This document shows positions 21,491-31,436 of a stretch of DNA of 36,811 nucleotides, in pieces. Source of the stretch: a virus; IMG/VR virus record IMGVR_UViG_3300020020_000106, positions 1-36,811 of that record; one strand, written 5' to 3'. Positions within the stretch are counted from its first letter, which is position 1, and each line of letters starts with the position of its first letter. The notes under the pieces are model-generated. The model was not told the DNA's origin, did no database searches, and saw only the letters and a program-made list of their open reading frames with translations. The translations under genes were made by a program, and so were the position numbers.

Positions 21491-22032
21491 AAAGCAGCGT
21501 TGAGAATGTAGAAAGCGTATTCGTAGTTGATATTATCAAGGAAGTGGTAGATAAAACTGCCGCAGACTTGGGTATCGGTATAAACTATGCTTACGGCGAC
21601 GCTGTAGACATTCTGAGGAATTTAAAGGACAAGGACAACAGCGTTTCACAAAAAGATACTAAGTATGTGTTAATTGCGCTATATATGCCTTTCACTGAAA
21701 GGCGTGGTAACATAGGAAACACTGCTTTGTACGCTGATGTTGTTGTAAGAAGAATAACTATTGCGGCGCTTACTAACGCTGATTATGAACCTGCCGAAAA
21801 GTACGCTAATGTTTTTAAGCCAATACTTTATCCGGTTTACGAGAGGTTCTTGATTAACTTTGCTCGCAGTAAATACATTTCTTGCAAAGACCCTAATACG
21901 GTTCTTCATACCAAAGTCGATATGATTGGCTACATGAGAGTATACATGAGAATAGAAGGAGTAAACGACTTCGTAGATTGTATAAACCTTGATAATTTTC
22001 AATTTTCTGTAAATCAACAAAAATTTTGTTAA
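21487..22032 (+). CDS. Neck / tail-completion protein candidate
   Basis: 181 residues: an N-terminal helical part and a beta-rich core (YVLIALYMPFTERRG, DVVVRRITIAALTN), with a cationic middle. It begins in the ATGA overlap and ends one base before the next ATG. Position between connector and major tail protein suggests a head-closure or tail-terminator role; no family motif recognised. Confidence 0.6.
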   Translation: MKSSVENVESVFVVDIIKEVVDKTAADLGIGINYAYGDAVDILRNLKDKDNSVSQKDTKYVLIALYMPFTERRGNIGNTALYADVVVRRITIAALTNADYEPAEKYANVFKPILYPVYERFLINFARSKYISCKDPNTVLHTKVDMIGYMRVYMRIEGVNDFVDCINLDNFQFSVNQQKFC

Positions 22033-22033
22033 C

Positions 22034-22969
22034 ATGAGTGCAATAGTAAGAGCTTGTACAAGTTCAACGAGCTTTAAAAATAGCGGCACTGCGTCTAACC
22101 TGTTTCCTCAGGCAACAGCTATGATATTTGTTGTTAGTCCAAAACTCAAGTTCACGCTTGCAGATTTGAACAACCCAGATATTATTTCTGTCTTTACCGA
22201 GTGGATTCATGCAGACGGAGACGACCGTATCTACCCGCTCTTTGGGAATCAAATTCCTATAAGCGGTATCGCAAACACCAAAGGAACTGACAATACCGTT
22301 ACTTTAGATAACGGTACTGTGATGTTTGTGTCTTATTCTCAATACGTAAAACTGTTTTCAACTACCGATGGCGGTTTGTGCTTTGCTAAGGTTCTGAAGA
22401 GCTTTAATAATGCGCCTATGGCTGTTATTGAAGTTGATATTGCAGGTAACATTGTCTGCAAAGCCAATTCAGACGGAACTTACAGCGGTCTTAAATGTAC
22501 CTTGTTTGCTCCGGCTATAGACATGGCAGACCTTAAAAATCCGGCTAAGTCGTACTTCCAGTTAGGCTATATGCCTGATTACTTCGTAGACAATGCCGTA
22601 ATGCTCCAGGATGGCAAGCCTTTGCTTGACTTGATTGGGTTGTTTGACTTGACTATTAAGGATGCAGGAAAATCAAGCATAACTCAATTATCAATCTATC
22701 TTTCAGATGATTGCTGCGGAGATAATGTAACCGCTGATTACCAAGATGCTATTACAAATGCTGCTAGTGTGTTTAAAGTTACAAGCCCTACTGGAGCAGA
22801 CGTTCCTGTAACAGATGTTGCTTTTGATGCTTCAGACGATTCATTTTTGTTAGACGGAACGTTCACAGCTGGGACTACTTATACTGTAAGTGCATTGCCG
22901 AGTGACGTGATGTTTGCAGTAAATATTGAAGGTATTGAAATAGCTTCCGGTGCAGTAGCTGTGCCTTAA
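22034..22969 (+). CDS. Major tail tube protein candidate with Ig-like C-terminus
   Basis: 311 residues. Residues 1-215 are beta-rich and Gly/Asn-rich as in tail tube proteins. Residues about 225-311 (ITNAASVFKVTSPTGADVPV...DGTFTAGTTYTVSALP) look like an Ig-like domain, a frequent decoration of major tail proteins. A strong terminator follows, as expected after a highly expressed structural gene. Confidence 0.7.
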   Translation: MSAIVRACTSSTSFKNSGTASNLFPQATAMIFVVSPKLKFTLADLNNPDIISVFTEWIHADGDDRIYPLFGNQIPISGIANTKGTDNTVTLDNGTVMFVSYSQYVKLFSTTDGGLCFAKVLKSFNNAPMAVIEVDIAGNIVCKANSDGTYSGLKCTLFAPAIDMADLKNPAKSYFQLGYMPDYFVDNAVMLQDGKPLLDLIGLFDLTIKDAGKSSITQLSIYLSDDCCGDNVTADYQDAITNAASVFKVTSPTGADVPVTDVAFDASDDSFLLDGTFTAGTTYTVSALPSDVMFAVNIEGIEIASGAVAVP

Positions 22970-23013
22970 TATAGCTGTCTTTGTTTTGTTGTCATTTTTG
23001 AGGTTTGAATTTG

Positions 23014-23047
23014 AAGGGGCGTATCTTGCTCAGTGCGCCCCTTTTTT
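23014..23047 (+). terminator. Rho-independent terminator after major tail gene
   Basis: AAGGGGCG (23014-23021) pairs with CGCCCCTT (23036-23043), with TTTTTT at 23042-23047. It probably sets a step-down between capsid/tube and tail-assembly genes. Confidence 0.88.
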
Positions 23048-23058
23048 AAAACTTGTTT

Positions 23059-23550
23059 ATGCCAAAAGGTAATAATTTCAAAGGCTTCAGAAGGTTCATA
23101 CAGAAGGTTAAAAAGTTTGAGCCGCCACAAGAGCTTGAAGAGGTATTGGAGGTTGAGTCAAGGGATATAGTGAACGCCGTTAAACTTCAGTTGTCAAGAG
23201 GTATTGACGGAAACGGAGAGAATGTTTACTTGCAAAAACTTGCCGGCAAGTCTTATAGCTACGCCGCAAGGACAATAAAGAACAAGGATATAGTTGGTGT
23301 TGGTCTTGGTGCTGTTACAGATCACATAACCAACTACATGAGGGGAAACTTCTACAATTCGATTTTCGTAGAAACATTTGATGATGGAAGCTGGCAAGTT
23401 CAGAGTAACAGTCCATTGATAGGACTTATAAGAGAGCGCAGTGGAGCTGCTATAATTAATTTAAGTCCTGAAAGTACAAGGTTTTTGTTCGAGGAGAAGA
23501 TGGCTCCTTTGTTACAAGAAGAAATAAACGAGTTGTTCTATGATGTGTGA
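23059..23550 (+). CDS. Tail-completion protein candidate (HK97 gp10-like)
   Basis: 163 residues from ATG 23059; an upstream TTG (23053) is close to the terminator and less likely. RRFIQKVKKF, ELEEVLEVESRDIVNAVKLQ, GSWQVQSNSPLIGLIRERSG has the order of HK97 gp10/minor tail proteins, though its usual place is before the tube gene. It overlaps the next gene by 11 nt. Confidence 0.55.
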   Translation: MPKGNNFKGFRRFIQKVKKFEPPQELEEVLEVESRDIVNAVKLQLSRGIDGNGENVYLQKLAGKSYSYAARTIKNKDIVGVGLGAVTDHITNYMRGNFYNSIFVETFDDGSWQVQSNSPLIGLIRERSGAAIINLSPESTRFLFEEKMAPLLQEEINELFYDV

Positions 23551-24136
23551 AAATGTAGTAATCGAATCTTTCATACTTGCGTGGTTCAATAAAAACTACG
23601 AAAAATTATCGAAAGAGGATTTTGAAAAAGTATATGCCGAATACATAGATGTGGCAGGACTTTATCAAAGTAAAGAGTTTGAATTAGTAACTTATATCAA
23701 TTACTTAAAAAATAGAATTTATGTTTTAAGAGCCGTAGTTTATTCGCAAGAAAAATTTTACGACACTTTTAAAACTCCATATATTCCAGGTTTGGAACTC
23801 ATAAAAGAGCAATTTGGATTTACATACGAGTGGACTGGAAATGACAAGACATTCATTTATTTTTTGCGGAAAATAGAAAATCAAGCTCGAACCAAATCGA
23901 CTGAATTGAAACGCAAGGAGTTTGAATTTAAGACTTTGCAAGATGCTAAGATGGAAGGCAATGTTTCTAAAGTTCAATCGAGGCACGAATTTATAAGAAT
24001 GTTAAATTCGTTAAGCAAGCAAGGGTATAAAATCGAAAGAGATAAAACTACGATTGAAGAGCTTGCATTGATTATAAAGAGCGTTCAAGAAGAAGCTGTT
24101 AGGATTGAAGCTGAATCTATAAAACATACAAGATGA
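23540..24136 (+). CDS. Tail assembly chaperone candidate
   Basis: 198 residues, helical. The position directly before the tape measure is the usual place for the tail assembly chaperone. I see no slippery sequence proving a frameshifted second product. A degenerate motif copy (23857-23873, GCGG form) encodes FLRKIEN. It overlaps the tape measure by 4 nt (ATGA). Confidence 0.5.
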   Translation: MMCENVVIESFILAWFNKNYEKLSKEDFEKVYAEYIDVAGLYQSKEFELVTYINYLKNRIYVLRAVVYSQEKFYDTFKTPYIPGLELIKEQFGFTYEWTGNDKTFIYFLRKIENQARTKSTELKRKEFEFKTLQDAKMEGNVSKVQSRHEFIRMLNSLSKQGYKIERDKTTIEELALIIKSVQEEAVRIEAESIKHTR

Positions 24137-27100
24137 GCCAACAGAATTTATTAGGTGTAGGTTTTGATGTTAATGCGCTTAGTGCAGAAGCACAACAAGT
24201 TCTTGCTATAGTTGAAAAATTATATGCAGAATTAAAGAAGTATGACGGTATGAAGATATCGCCTATTAGTGCTGGCGGAATGTCTGAACTTGTTGCAGCT
24301 GCTAAGGCTCAACAAACTTCTATTGAATCTTTAAATAAAACTGTATCTGATTTGGCGCTTGCAACTAGAGCGTACAATCAAGTTGCAAATGAAACTGCTG
24401 CCATTAACGCAAAGATAGCCGTATCATCTTCTGATGTTGCCAAAGCTAACGCTGCCGCCAAAGTTCAATTGCAGGAGAACAATAAGGCATTAATGGATAA
24501 AGCAAGGCTTGAAAACGATGATTACCAGTTAAGAAAAGGAATTGAACAAGAAGAAAAAGATAATGCAACCAAAGCTCTTGCTGAAAAGAAAAAAAATGAT
24601 GCTGCTAAGACCGCTTCTGACAGAGAATATACAAGAACTTGGAATAGGTTGCTAAAAGAAAGGGATGCCGAAGAAAGGAAAGCTGAAGCTAAAAGAATAC
24701 GTGATGCAAGAGCTGAAGACAGAAGGCGTGAAAAGGAAGGTCAAAATGCTCTTAAACAAAATGACTTATTGGCTCAACTTAAATTGAAACAGGCAGATTT
24801 ACAAACAAGAATTGCAAATGCAGAATTAAGCGGAGGTGTTGTTACTCCACAATCTGCTGCTGCACGAAATGCTTTAGTAAAAGAATTGACTGAAGTTAAT
24901 ACGGCGATAGCAAGTGTTAATAGCACTTTTGAAAAAGCTGGTTCAAGTGGAGCTGCCGGTTTTGGAAGAACATTGAATGGACTTATGGGTCCTGTAAGAC
25001 AACTTGCGTATATACTTCCAGGTTTGGGTATTGCAGGTATATTTAATCTTGCATTTGAAGCGATAGGCAAAGCTGCCGAGGCTATGGGTTTGTTTAATAG
25101 TGAAACCGAAAAAGCTATTGAAGAAGGTGAAAGATTGTTAGACCATTTTCAAAAACTCAATAAAGCTATTTTAGATAGAGCGGAAGCATTATCATTGGCA
25201 GATAAAGCTCAGGTTGATTATTTTAAAAATCAAAAAGAGCAAGCCGAAGCAAGAGGTGAAAATTTTGCTCAAACAATAAGTGAAACAGATGCAGTTTTAA
25301 ATGCCGATAAAGAACTTGCCGAACAACAACTTAAACGTCTTGGATTTACACAAGAAGAGTACGATAAATTAAACAATGAAGTAAATAGATTAACCGAAAC
25401 TCAAAAAACACAACTTTTAGCAGTAATTGCGCTTGATAAAGAAATTGAAAAAATAGAAGGTGAAAAACCAGAATTAACTCCTGCTGCCGATGAATTTGGT
25501 GGACAGTCTGCGGCTTTTCTTACACAACAGAAATTTAAAATTAAAAAGATAAAAGACAAACAAGATGAAATTCTTCAGTTGTCTGGATTGGCAAATAAAC
25601 AATATGCAGCAGATTTAGAAAGGTTTAATACTTTGCATGATGCTAGAAAAGCAGTAGATGATGCAGACCAAAATATTTCCATAGAAGCTCTTAAACGTAG
25701 TAAATATTTCGCTGATGAATATAGACAAATAGTATTGAGTAATGCTTTGTATGCTGCAAATTCATCTAAAGAGGCTAACGAACAGATACTTAATGATGAT
25801 TTGAAAACAACTGAAGAAAGGATAGCTGCATTAAAAGAAATATCTAATGCAAATATATATGCTGCAAAAGCTAAATATGAAAATGTAGTTAATACTATAG
25901 GTGTATCGCAATCTGCTGTAACTGAGGCTTTGAACGATTACAATATGGCTCTCCTTACTAACGAAAACAATACTACCGAGAAGTTGACTAGAATGACATT
26001 AGATTTCTATTTGAAAAAATTGGAACTAAATCATCAACAACATCAAACAGAATTATTGCAAGAGCAACTTAACGATAAAGAATTAATGGATAACGACCAA
26101 GAAGGTTATTCAAAGAGACTTGGTGCTTTGATGGAATACACTAACGACAGGGAAGAAATAGTGTGGAATCAGTACATGAAAGAAGTTGATATTGCCAAAA
26201 AAACACTTCCTAAAGATTTGTTAGATGATAAATTAAAACAGTTGTTTGCTGAATATCAGAAGCAAATTGCAGATATTGAAAACGGAGTTAGAAAAGAAGC
26301 GTATCAAATATCTCAAAGCTGGTTTGCCAAACAACAAAAATTAATCAAAGAGCAAACTGATTATAGTGAAGAAAATGCAAAGCGTTCTGCCACAAAAGAA
26401 TTAACAGAGTTGAATGAACAATTTGCCGACAAGGAAATATCTTATCGTAAATTTGCTAGAAGAAGAGAAGCTCTTGAATATGAATCCGCTGTTAAAATCA
26501 AAGATGCAAAAATCAAAGAAGATACAGCAGAATTAGAAAGGCTTGAAGGATTACAAAAAGAGTCTCAAGCGAATTTAGGTAGAGGTTTATTGGCTTTATT
26601 TAATGCAAGAAATGCTGTTGAAACAAAGACGGCTTTAGGTCAAATTGATGCAGCTAAAGAACAGGTTGCAACACAAGGTAAAGCTATTGGAGATAAAAGA
26701 GATGAAATAGCCAATACGGAATATCAGAAACTTCTTTTAACAAACAAAGCAAAAGAAGATGCCATAAAGCAGACTAATGCCAACTGGATGCAACTTGAAC
26801 AAGAAGCTGTAAATGGCATACAAACAATAGTTGACCAAGCGTTTGACCAAAGAATTGCAAAACTTAATGAAGTTGCAGAGGCGTATCAACACGCTGCTGA
26901 TATGGAGATAGATGCGATTGAAAGAAGTACATTATCCGCAAAAGAAAAAAATGCTTATGAAATTCAGTTAAATGCGCAGAAGGAAGCGAGGGAACGTAAA
27001 CTCGCCGAAGAGGTTAAAAAGATTTCTCACGATAAAGCAGTGTTTGACAAAGCAGTTTCTATGGCGCAGATAATACTTAATACTACATTAGCTGTTACAG

Positions 27101-27531
27101 GCGCATTGGCTCAGGCTAAGACATTAGGTATAGCCGCTGCACCTTTGGCGATATCCTATGCTGCCGTAGGTGCTGCTCAGTTAGCCATTGCCGCTGCAAC
27201 TCAAATACCGGAGTATGCTGAAGGTGGTATTCATAAAAAAGCTGGTCTTGCATTGTTTGGTGAAGCAGGTAGTGAGTTGGTTAGAGAGCCAGGTGGAAAG
27301 TCTTACATTGCAGACAAACCAACTATTAAACATTTGGAAGCAGGAACACAGTTGATACCACTGTATAACATACCGAGTTTTTCAGAAACGAAGAATGAAA
27401 GTTGGGCTCAAACTATGTATTTGGGTAAACAAATTGCAAAGAGCAAAAGGGAAATCAAGAACATCTTCAAGCCAAAGATAATCGTGGACTTAAATCGTCA
27501 AATCTATATAAATCGTATCTTACATGGATAG
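24133..27531 (+). CDS. Tail tape measure protein
   Basis: 1132 residues, the ruler for a long flexible tail. Long Lys/Glu/Ala-rich coiled-coil stretches (about 80-230, 330-900). Hydrophobic parts: residues about 283-315 (RQLAYILPGLGIAGIFNLAF) and 980-1025 (AQIILNTTLAVTGAL, then AAPLAISYAAVGAAQLAIAA), typical of tape measures. The C-terminal EYAEGGIHKKAGLALFGEAG is the usual tape-measure tail. At about 1.5 angstrom per residue it predicts a siphovirus tail near 170 nm. A GCGG-type motif copy (26930-26950) encodes LSAKEKN. Confidence 0.93.
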   Translation: MSQQNLLGVGFDVNALSAEAQQVLAIVEKLYAELKKYDGMKISPISAGGMSELVAAAKAQQTSIESLNKTVSDLALATRAYNQVANETAAINAKIAVSSSDVAKANAAAKVQLQENNKALMDKARLENDDYQLRKGIEQEEKDNATKALAEKKKNDAAKTASDREYTRTWNRLLKERDAEERKAEAKRIRDARAEDRRREKEGQNALKQNDLLAQLKLKQADLQTRIANAELSGGVVTPQSAAARNALVKELTEVNTAIASVNSTFEKAGSSGAAGFGRTLNGLMGPVRQLAYILPGLGIAGIFNLAFEAIGKAAEAMGLFNSETEKAIEEGERLLDHFQKLNKAILDRAEALSLADKAQVDYFKNQKEQAEARGENFAQTISETDAVLNADKELAEQQLKRLGFTQEEYDKLNNEVNRLTETQKTQLLAVIALDKEIEKIEGEKPELTPAADEFGGQSAAFLTQQKFKIKKIKDKQDEILQLSGLANKQYAADLERFNTLHDARKAVDDADQNISIEALKRSKYFADEYRQIVLSNALYAANSSKEANEQILNDDLKTTEERIAALKEISNANIYAAKAKYENVVNTIGVSQSAVTEALNDYNMALLTNENNTTEKLTRMTLDFYLKKLELNHQQHQTELLQEQLNDKELMDNDQEGYSKRLGALMEYTNDREEIVWNQYMKEVDIAKKTLPKDLLDDKLKQLFAEYQKQIADIENGVRKEAYQISQSWFAKQQKLIKEQTDYSEENAKRSATKELTELNEQFADKEISYRKFARRREALEYESAVKIKDAKIKEDTAELERLEGLQKESQANLGRGLLALFNARNAVETKTALGQIDAAKEQVATQGKAIGDKRDEIANTEYQKLLLTNKAKEDAIKQTNANWMQLEQEAVNGIQTIVDQAFDQRIAKLNEVAEAYQHAADMEIDAIERSTLSAKEKNAYEIQLNAQKEARERKLAEEVKKISHDKAVFDKAVSMAQIILNTTLAVTGALAQAKTLGIAAAPLAISYAAVGAAQLAIAAATQIPEYAEGGIHKKAGLALFGEAGSELVREPGGKSYIADKPTIKHLEAGTQLIPLYNIPSFSETKNESWAQTMYLGKQIAKSKREIKNIFKPKIIVDLNRQIYINRILHG
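26930..26950 (-). repeat. Dispersed motif copy 15 (GCGG form)
   Basis: TTATCCGCAAAAGAAAAAAA on the + strand; inside the tape measure gene. Confidence 0.75.
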
Positions 27532-30500
27532 GACTATTCAGCGAGATTTTTACAGCTACCTGCATAACGGTGCAGGCACATATTTTTCTTTTGTGGATAA
27601 TGTACTTCAGACTTCTACGTCTTCGGATGGTATGGAGTTGGAGTTCAATCCTGCAAACCTGAAAGATATGGTTCTTGCATTTGGTACTAACAAGGATTAT
27701 TTCTCTGGAGTTCGGGCAATGTTAGTTAACTGGACAATGATTGGCGATGGGGCAGATATACTTCGTACATTAAAGTACAATGGCAAAGGTTATGCTGAAG
27801 AAGTGCATTTGTTGGTAGTTCGCTGGAATCCAGACGATGATATTTACTATCCTTACTACAACGGCAGATTTGATTTGGCTCAAGCGAGAGATACTCTAAC
27901 CGGATATGCAGCGCCTTGTTTAGACGCTTCTGTGTGGGGAATACTATCACAGAATGACGATGTAAAGTATTCTATTGATTGTTCGTATCAAGCAGAGAAT
28001 GCTGTGCCTATTTTGTTCGATGGTATAAATTTAAAGTCAAGATATACGTATCAACCAGTTGGCGCTCCGTTTGTGCATGGGTTAGGACCTATTTCTTTTT
28101 CACTCGCTTTTCCTATTGTATTGGTTAATTCAGACGGAGACAGTTCTGGTATAATAACAAGTAATCAAAGCTATCAATATTCTGATACTTCATTTGACCA
28201 GAACTATATATACAAACCAACTAAAGATAATATCGCTCATCTTTTTGGTACGTTTAGTTTTCAGTTTAAAGCTAATAATAATAGCGCCGTATCATTTCAG
28301 TTGATTGCAAGATGTAGTTTGAGTCAATTATTGGTACTTGGAGAATTCTCGTTTTCGGCTACAACTACTTATTCTCAACATTCAGTTACATTTAATGAGT
28401 TCATACCATTACTCCCAGGTGAACAAATATTAATCTTGATTGAACCTTTAGCTTCTCCAGACGCTAACGAATGGACTTTTCTTCCAGATGTAACTAACAT
28501 ATTCATAGAAACAACAACTAAGGCAAACGCTTCTATCGTTTATGGAAGAAGACCTCTTGATGTGATACGTGAAATAGTTGCAAAAGCTACTAACGGAAAG
28601 TACACTGCACATTCTTTGTTTTATTCCACAAATAAAAATCTGGTATTGACTTGCGGTAACGCTTTAAGAGATGCGCCAAATGCAGTCATTCAGGCTTCGT
28701 TTAAAGACTGGATGAACTCGTATGATATAGAGCATTGGATAGCTTTCAGGATAATAAACAATCAACTATGGATTGAGCCTGTTCCTATCGTTTACGATGA
28801 TAGCACTAACTTATTAGACATTGGTGAAGTTAGTGAAATCGAAGTTGAAGATGCTGCTGAATATCTGTGCAATGAAATTAAACTCAATATGCAGAAACAA
28901 GATTACCGCCGTTCAAGCGGTAGGCTTGAGTTTAATGGATTGAACACTTTTTCTGTTTACCAGTTTAACGTAAAGAAGAATTTGGATTTAATATCTCCGT
29001 TTAGGAAAGACTGTTATGGTATGGAGTTTATTCGCCTTGATTACCAGCAACAAAGTACAAAAGACAATTCTGGTGATAGCGATGTTTTCATGGTAGATAT
29101 AACAGACCAAACAGGAACGGCAGACGTAGGTGTTCAAAACTATGTTTCAATAGATGTTAATAATCAGCCACTTGCGCCTATAATATACTTTCCTTTTGAT
29201 GATGATATTATCTACAACAGACATCCTGTAGTTAGAGGCGTATGCCAACCTAATACTACATTCAATGTTTACGTAGATGGAAGGTTTGACGGAACAGGTA
29301 CTTCGGATGCTACTCCATACGGAAACTTTGTTTACAACATTCAGACAGAACTTTCACCGTTTGAAACAGGGCAAGGTAGTAAAGATGGCATACACTTAAT
29401 AGAACTTACGTTTACTGATTTGACAGGAACTACATCATCGAGAACAATAACTATTCTTGATGGAGTTCAAACTACTACATTCAGCAGCGTTAAGAACGGA
29501 GATAACCTGTACGATAATAAGCCGTTATTAAGAGGTTTTCTTGAAGCCGGAACTACAGTACCATTGCTTATAGGCGGTGTTAATATGGGCAATATAACTG
29601 GTGATGGAAACGGAAGATGGTCTTATAAAGTAACAACTCCGCTTGCTAACGGAACTCGAGTACTGCAAATAGGCGCTGTAGTAATAACCGTCAATGTTTT
29701 TTCTTTTGTGGAACATCCGCTTTTGACCTCGTTTTTGGAAGGCTTTATGTTAGTAAACAATTTGCCATTAGTTGAAGGCGTTGCAATTCCAGGAACCGTA
29801 GTTAATCTATGGTTAGATTATTATGAAGGAAAGGCTATTGGAACTGCAACTGCTGATGCAAGCGGGAACTGGTCTGTTCAGTTAGTGCCAATGACTAAAA
29901 CAGACGGAACTACACCATTAACTCCTATTCCAAACGGCAACCATATTATATCTACTGATTTGCAGATACTTGATGTACCGATAGGTATAAGTGGATTTTT
30001 GCTTAACAGACCTGCTTACACAGATATATCTGGAGTTATTGACAATACAGTTTTCAATACAGAATTAACTCCAAAGCATAATCTCCTAAAGAGAATGAGA
30101 TACTGGAAGTCGATTTTCGCACAGCAACCTGATACCATAATTAAGTTTGAAACTGGAGATAAGAACATTGCGTTTTCGACTACACTGAATGGTGTTACCA
30201 CAAAAGAAAATAGTGATGTTAAATTATCCGACTACACAGATTTACCTTTGTTCATACCTTACATTCTAAACTTCACTTGCGAAACGCCGTTCTTTTTTAA
30301 CGAGATAATGCACAACTTTAACAGTGGCGGATTGGTAAAGATGACTCATCAAGGCTTTGATATTTGGTGCTTACCTATTGGTGATATGAAAGTGAATGAT
30401 GTTACTAACAATGTGCAGAAATGGAGTCTTTTGGTATCAGCTAAAACTCCTTTAAATACGCTACTCAATTTATCAAGTTTCGTTTCAAATCTAAGTTATA

Positions 30501-31417
30501 TGGCAGATACAATTTACCGAAGCGACTACAATACTCTTCACATGGTTAAGTACAACCACTCTGTTGAAGAACCTGAAATCCATGAAGATTGGTTTCAGAA
30601 CAGGAATGACAGATGGGTGAACAATCCAAAATACGTTCAGAAGATTCGTATTGACGATGGTTTAGTAGACCAGATAATAACAAAGTTCGAGTACCAAAGA
30701 ACAATCCAGTTAAGAGCTTTTGACGGTTGCGGAAACTTAAAGGCGACTTACGCATACGCACCAGTTACACCTTCGCCAATTCAATCTCCTGAAGTATTGC
30801 AACAGGTTACTGTTGATTTAAACGCTTTAGGCGAGGGAGACTTTTATTTCGTAATCTTTGTTGATTATCTTACAGCGTCAATATCCGAACTCGTTTCAAT
30901 CAGAAAAGAGCATTACGGAACTATACTGATTGATGGCTCAAGCAGAAGAAACAAAACGAATGTAGTATTCAGTAATGGTTGGAGAGCCAAAGTTCGTGTT
31001 GAAGGTTTAGTTCAGAAATGGATTGGAGATATCGAGTCTGTTATTAACGAAGATGAAATAGGGGATTTCGATAACCTAAGAGCAATCCTTTCAAAGAAAC
31101 GTACTATGCTTTTCGGAGATGGAACTGGTATTCCTGATTGGCTATATCTTAAAATCTGCCATATCATACTTCTTGATAATCTATACATTCAAAGAGTTGG
31201 TTATACGATAGCGAAAGATGCAAGCGTTGAACCAGTTGATAAAATTCCAGGTTATCCGTCTTATCATTATGCAGTTAATTTCAGACTTGCTGATAATACG
31301 CAAGGATTTAACTTTACTGAATTTGTACCTTACAATCAGATTATAGATAATGCTATAATGGCAGATGATGATAGGTACATAGATGCAGCAGAACAAAAAC
31401 CATTGCTAAGTAATTAA
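27524..31417 (+). CDS. Tail tip / baseplate protein with three Ig-like domains
   Basis: 1297 residues, starting 8 nt inside the tape measure. The N-terminal 540 residues look like a tail-tip/distal-tail protein. Then three Ig-like domains: HPVVRGVCQPNTTFNVYVDG (about 566), KPLLRGFLEAGTTVPLLIGG (about 667), LPLVEGVAIPGTVVNLWLDY (about 747), each followed by a GxWS/GNF turn. The rest (840-1297) is beta-rich. It probably forms the baseplate hub and touches the host surface; the Ig domains may bind carbohydrate. Motif copies lie at 27582 (FSFVD), 29696 (FSFVE, between Ig 2 and 3) and 30197. Confidence 0.8.
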   Translation: MDRTIQRDFYSYLHNGAGTYFSFVDNVLQTSTSSDGMELEFNPANLKDMVLAFGTNKDYFSGVRAMLVNWTMIGDGADILRTLKYNGKGYAEEVHLLVVRWNPDDDIYYPYYNGRFDLAQARDTLTGYAAPCLDASVWGILSQNDDVKYSIDCSYQAENAVPILFDGINLKSRYTYQPVGAPFVHGLGPISFSLAFPIVLVNSDGDSSGIITSNQSYQYSDTSFDQNYIYKPTKDNIAHLFGTFSFQFKANNNSAVSFQLIARCSLSQLLVLGEFSFSATTTYSQHSVTFNEFIPLLPGEQILILIEPLASPDANEWTFLPDVTNIFIETTTKANASIVYGRRPLDVIREIVAKATNGKYTAHSLFYSTNKNLVLTCGNALRDAPNAVIQASFKDWMNSYDIEHWIAFRIINNQLWIEPVPIVYDDSTNLLDIGEVSEIEVEDAAEYLCNEIKLNMQKQDYRRSSGRLEFNGLNTFSVYQFNVKKNLDLISPFRKDCYGMEFIRLDYQQQSTKDNSGDSDVFMVDITDQTGTADVGVQNYVSIDVNNQPLAPIIYFPFDDDIIYNRHPVVRGVCQPNTTFNVYVDGRFDGTGTSDATPYGNFVYNIQTELSPFETGQGSKDGIHLIELTFTDLTGTTSSRTITILDGVQTTTFSSVKNGDNLYDNKPLLRGFLEAGTTVPLLIGGVNMGNITGDGNGRWSYKVTTPLANGTRVLQIGAVVITVNVFSFVEHPLLTSFLEGFMLVNNLPLVEGVAIPGTVVNLWLDYYEGKAIGTATADASGNWSVQLVPMTKTDGTTPLTPIPNGNHIISTDLQILDVPIGISGFLLNRPAYTDISGVIDNTVFNTELTPKHNLLKRMRYWKSIFAQQPDTIIKFETGDKNIAFSTTLNGVTTKENSDVKLSDYTDLPLFIPYILNFTCETPFFFNEIMHNFNSGGLVKMTHQGFDIWCLPIGDMKVNDVTNNVQKWSLLVSAKTPLNTLLNLSSFVSNLSYMADTIYRSDYNTLHMVKYNHSVEEPEIHEDWFQNRNDRWVNNPKYVQKIRIDDGLVDQIITKFEYQRTIQLRAFDGCGNLKATYAYAPVTPSPIQSPEVLQQVTVDLNALGEGDFYFVIFVDYLTASISELVSIRKEHYGTILIDGSSRRNKTNVVFSNGWRAKVRVEGLVQKWIGDIESVINEDEIGDFDNLRAILSKKRTMLFGDGTGIPDWLYLKICHIILLDNLYIQRVGYTIAKDASVEPVDKIPGYPSYHYAVNFRLADNTQGFNFTEFVPYNQIIDNAIMADDDRYIDAAEQKPLLSN
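27582..27600 (+). repeat. Dispersed motif copy 16
   Basis: ATTTTTCTTTTGTGGATAA; codons 20-26 of the tail-tip gene (FSFVD). Confidence 0.85.
29696..29713 (+). repeat. Dispersed motif copy 17
   Basis: GTTTTTTCTTTTGTGGAA type; between Ig-like domains 2 and 3 of the tail-tip protein. Confidence 0.8.
30195..30211 (-). repeat. Dispersed motif copy 18
   Basis: GTTACCACAAAAGAAAA type on the + strand; inside the tail-tip gene (TTKEN). Confidence 0.7.
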
Positions 31418-31436
31418 ACTAATTAAATAAATTTAT

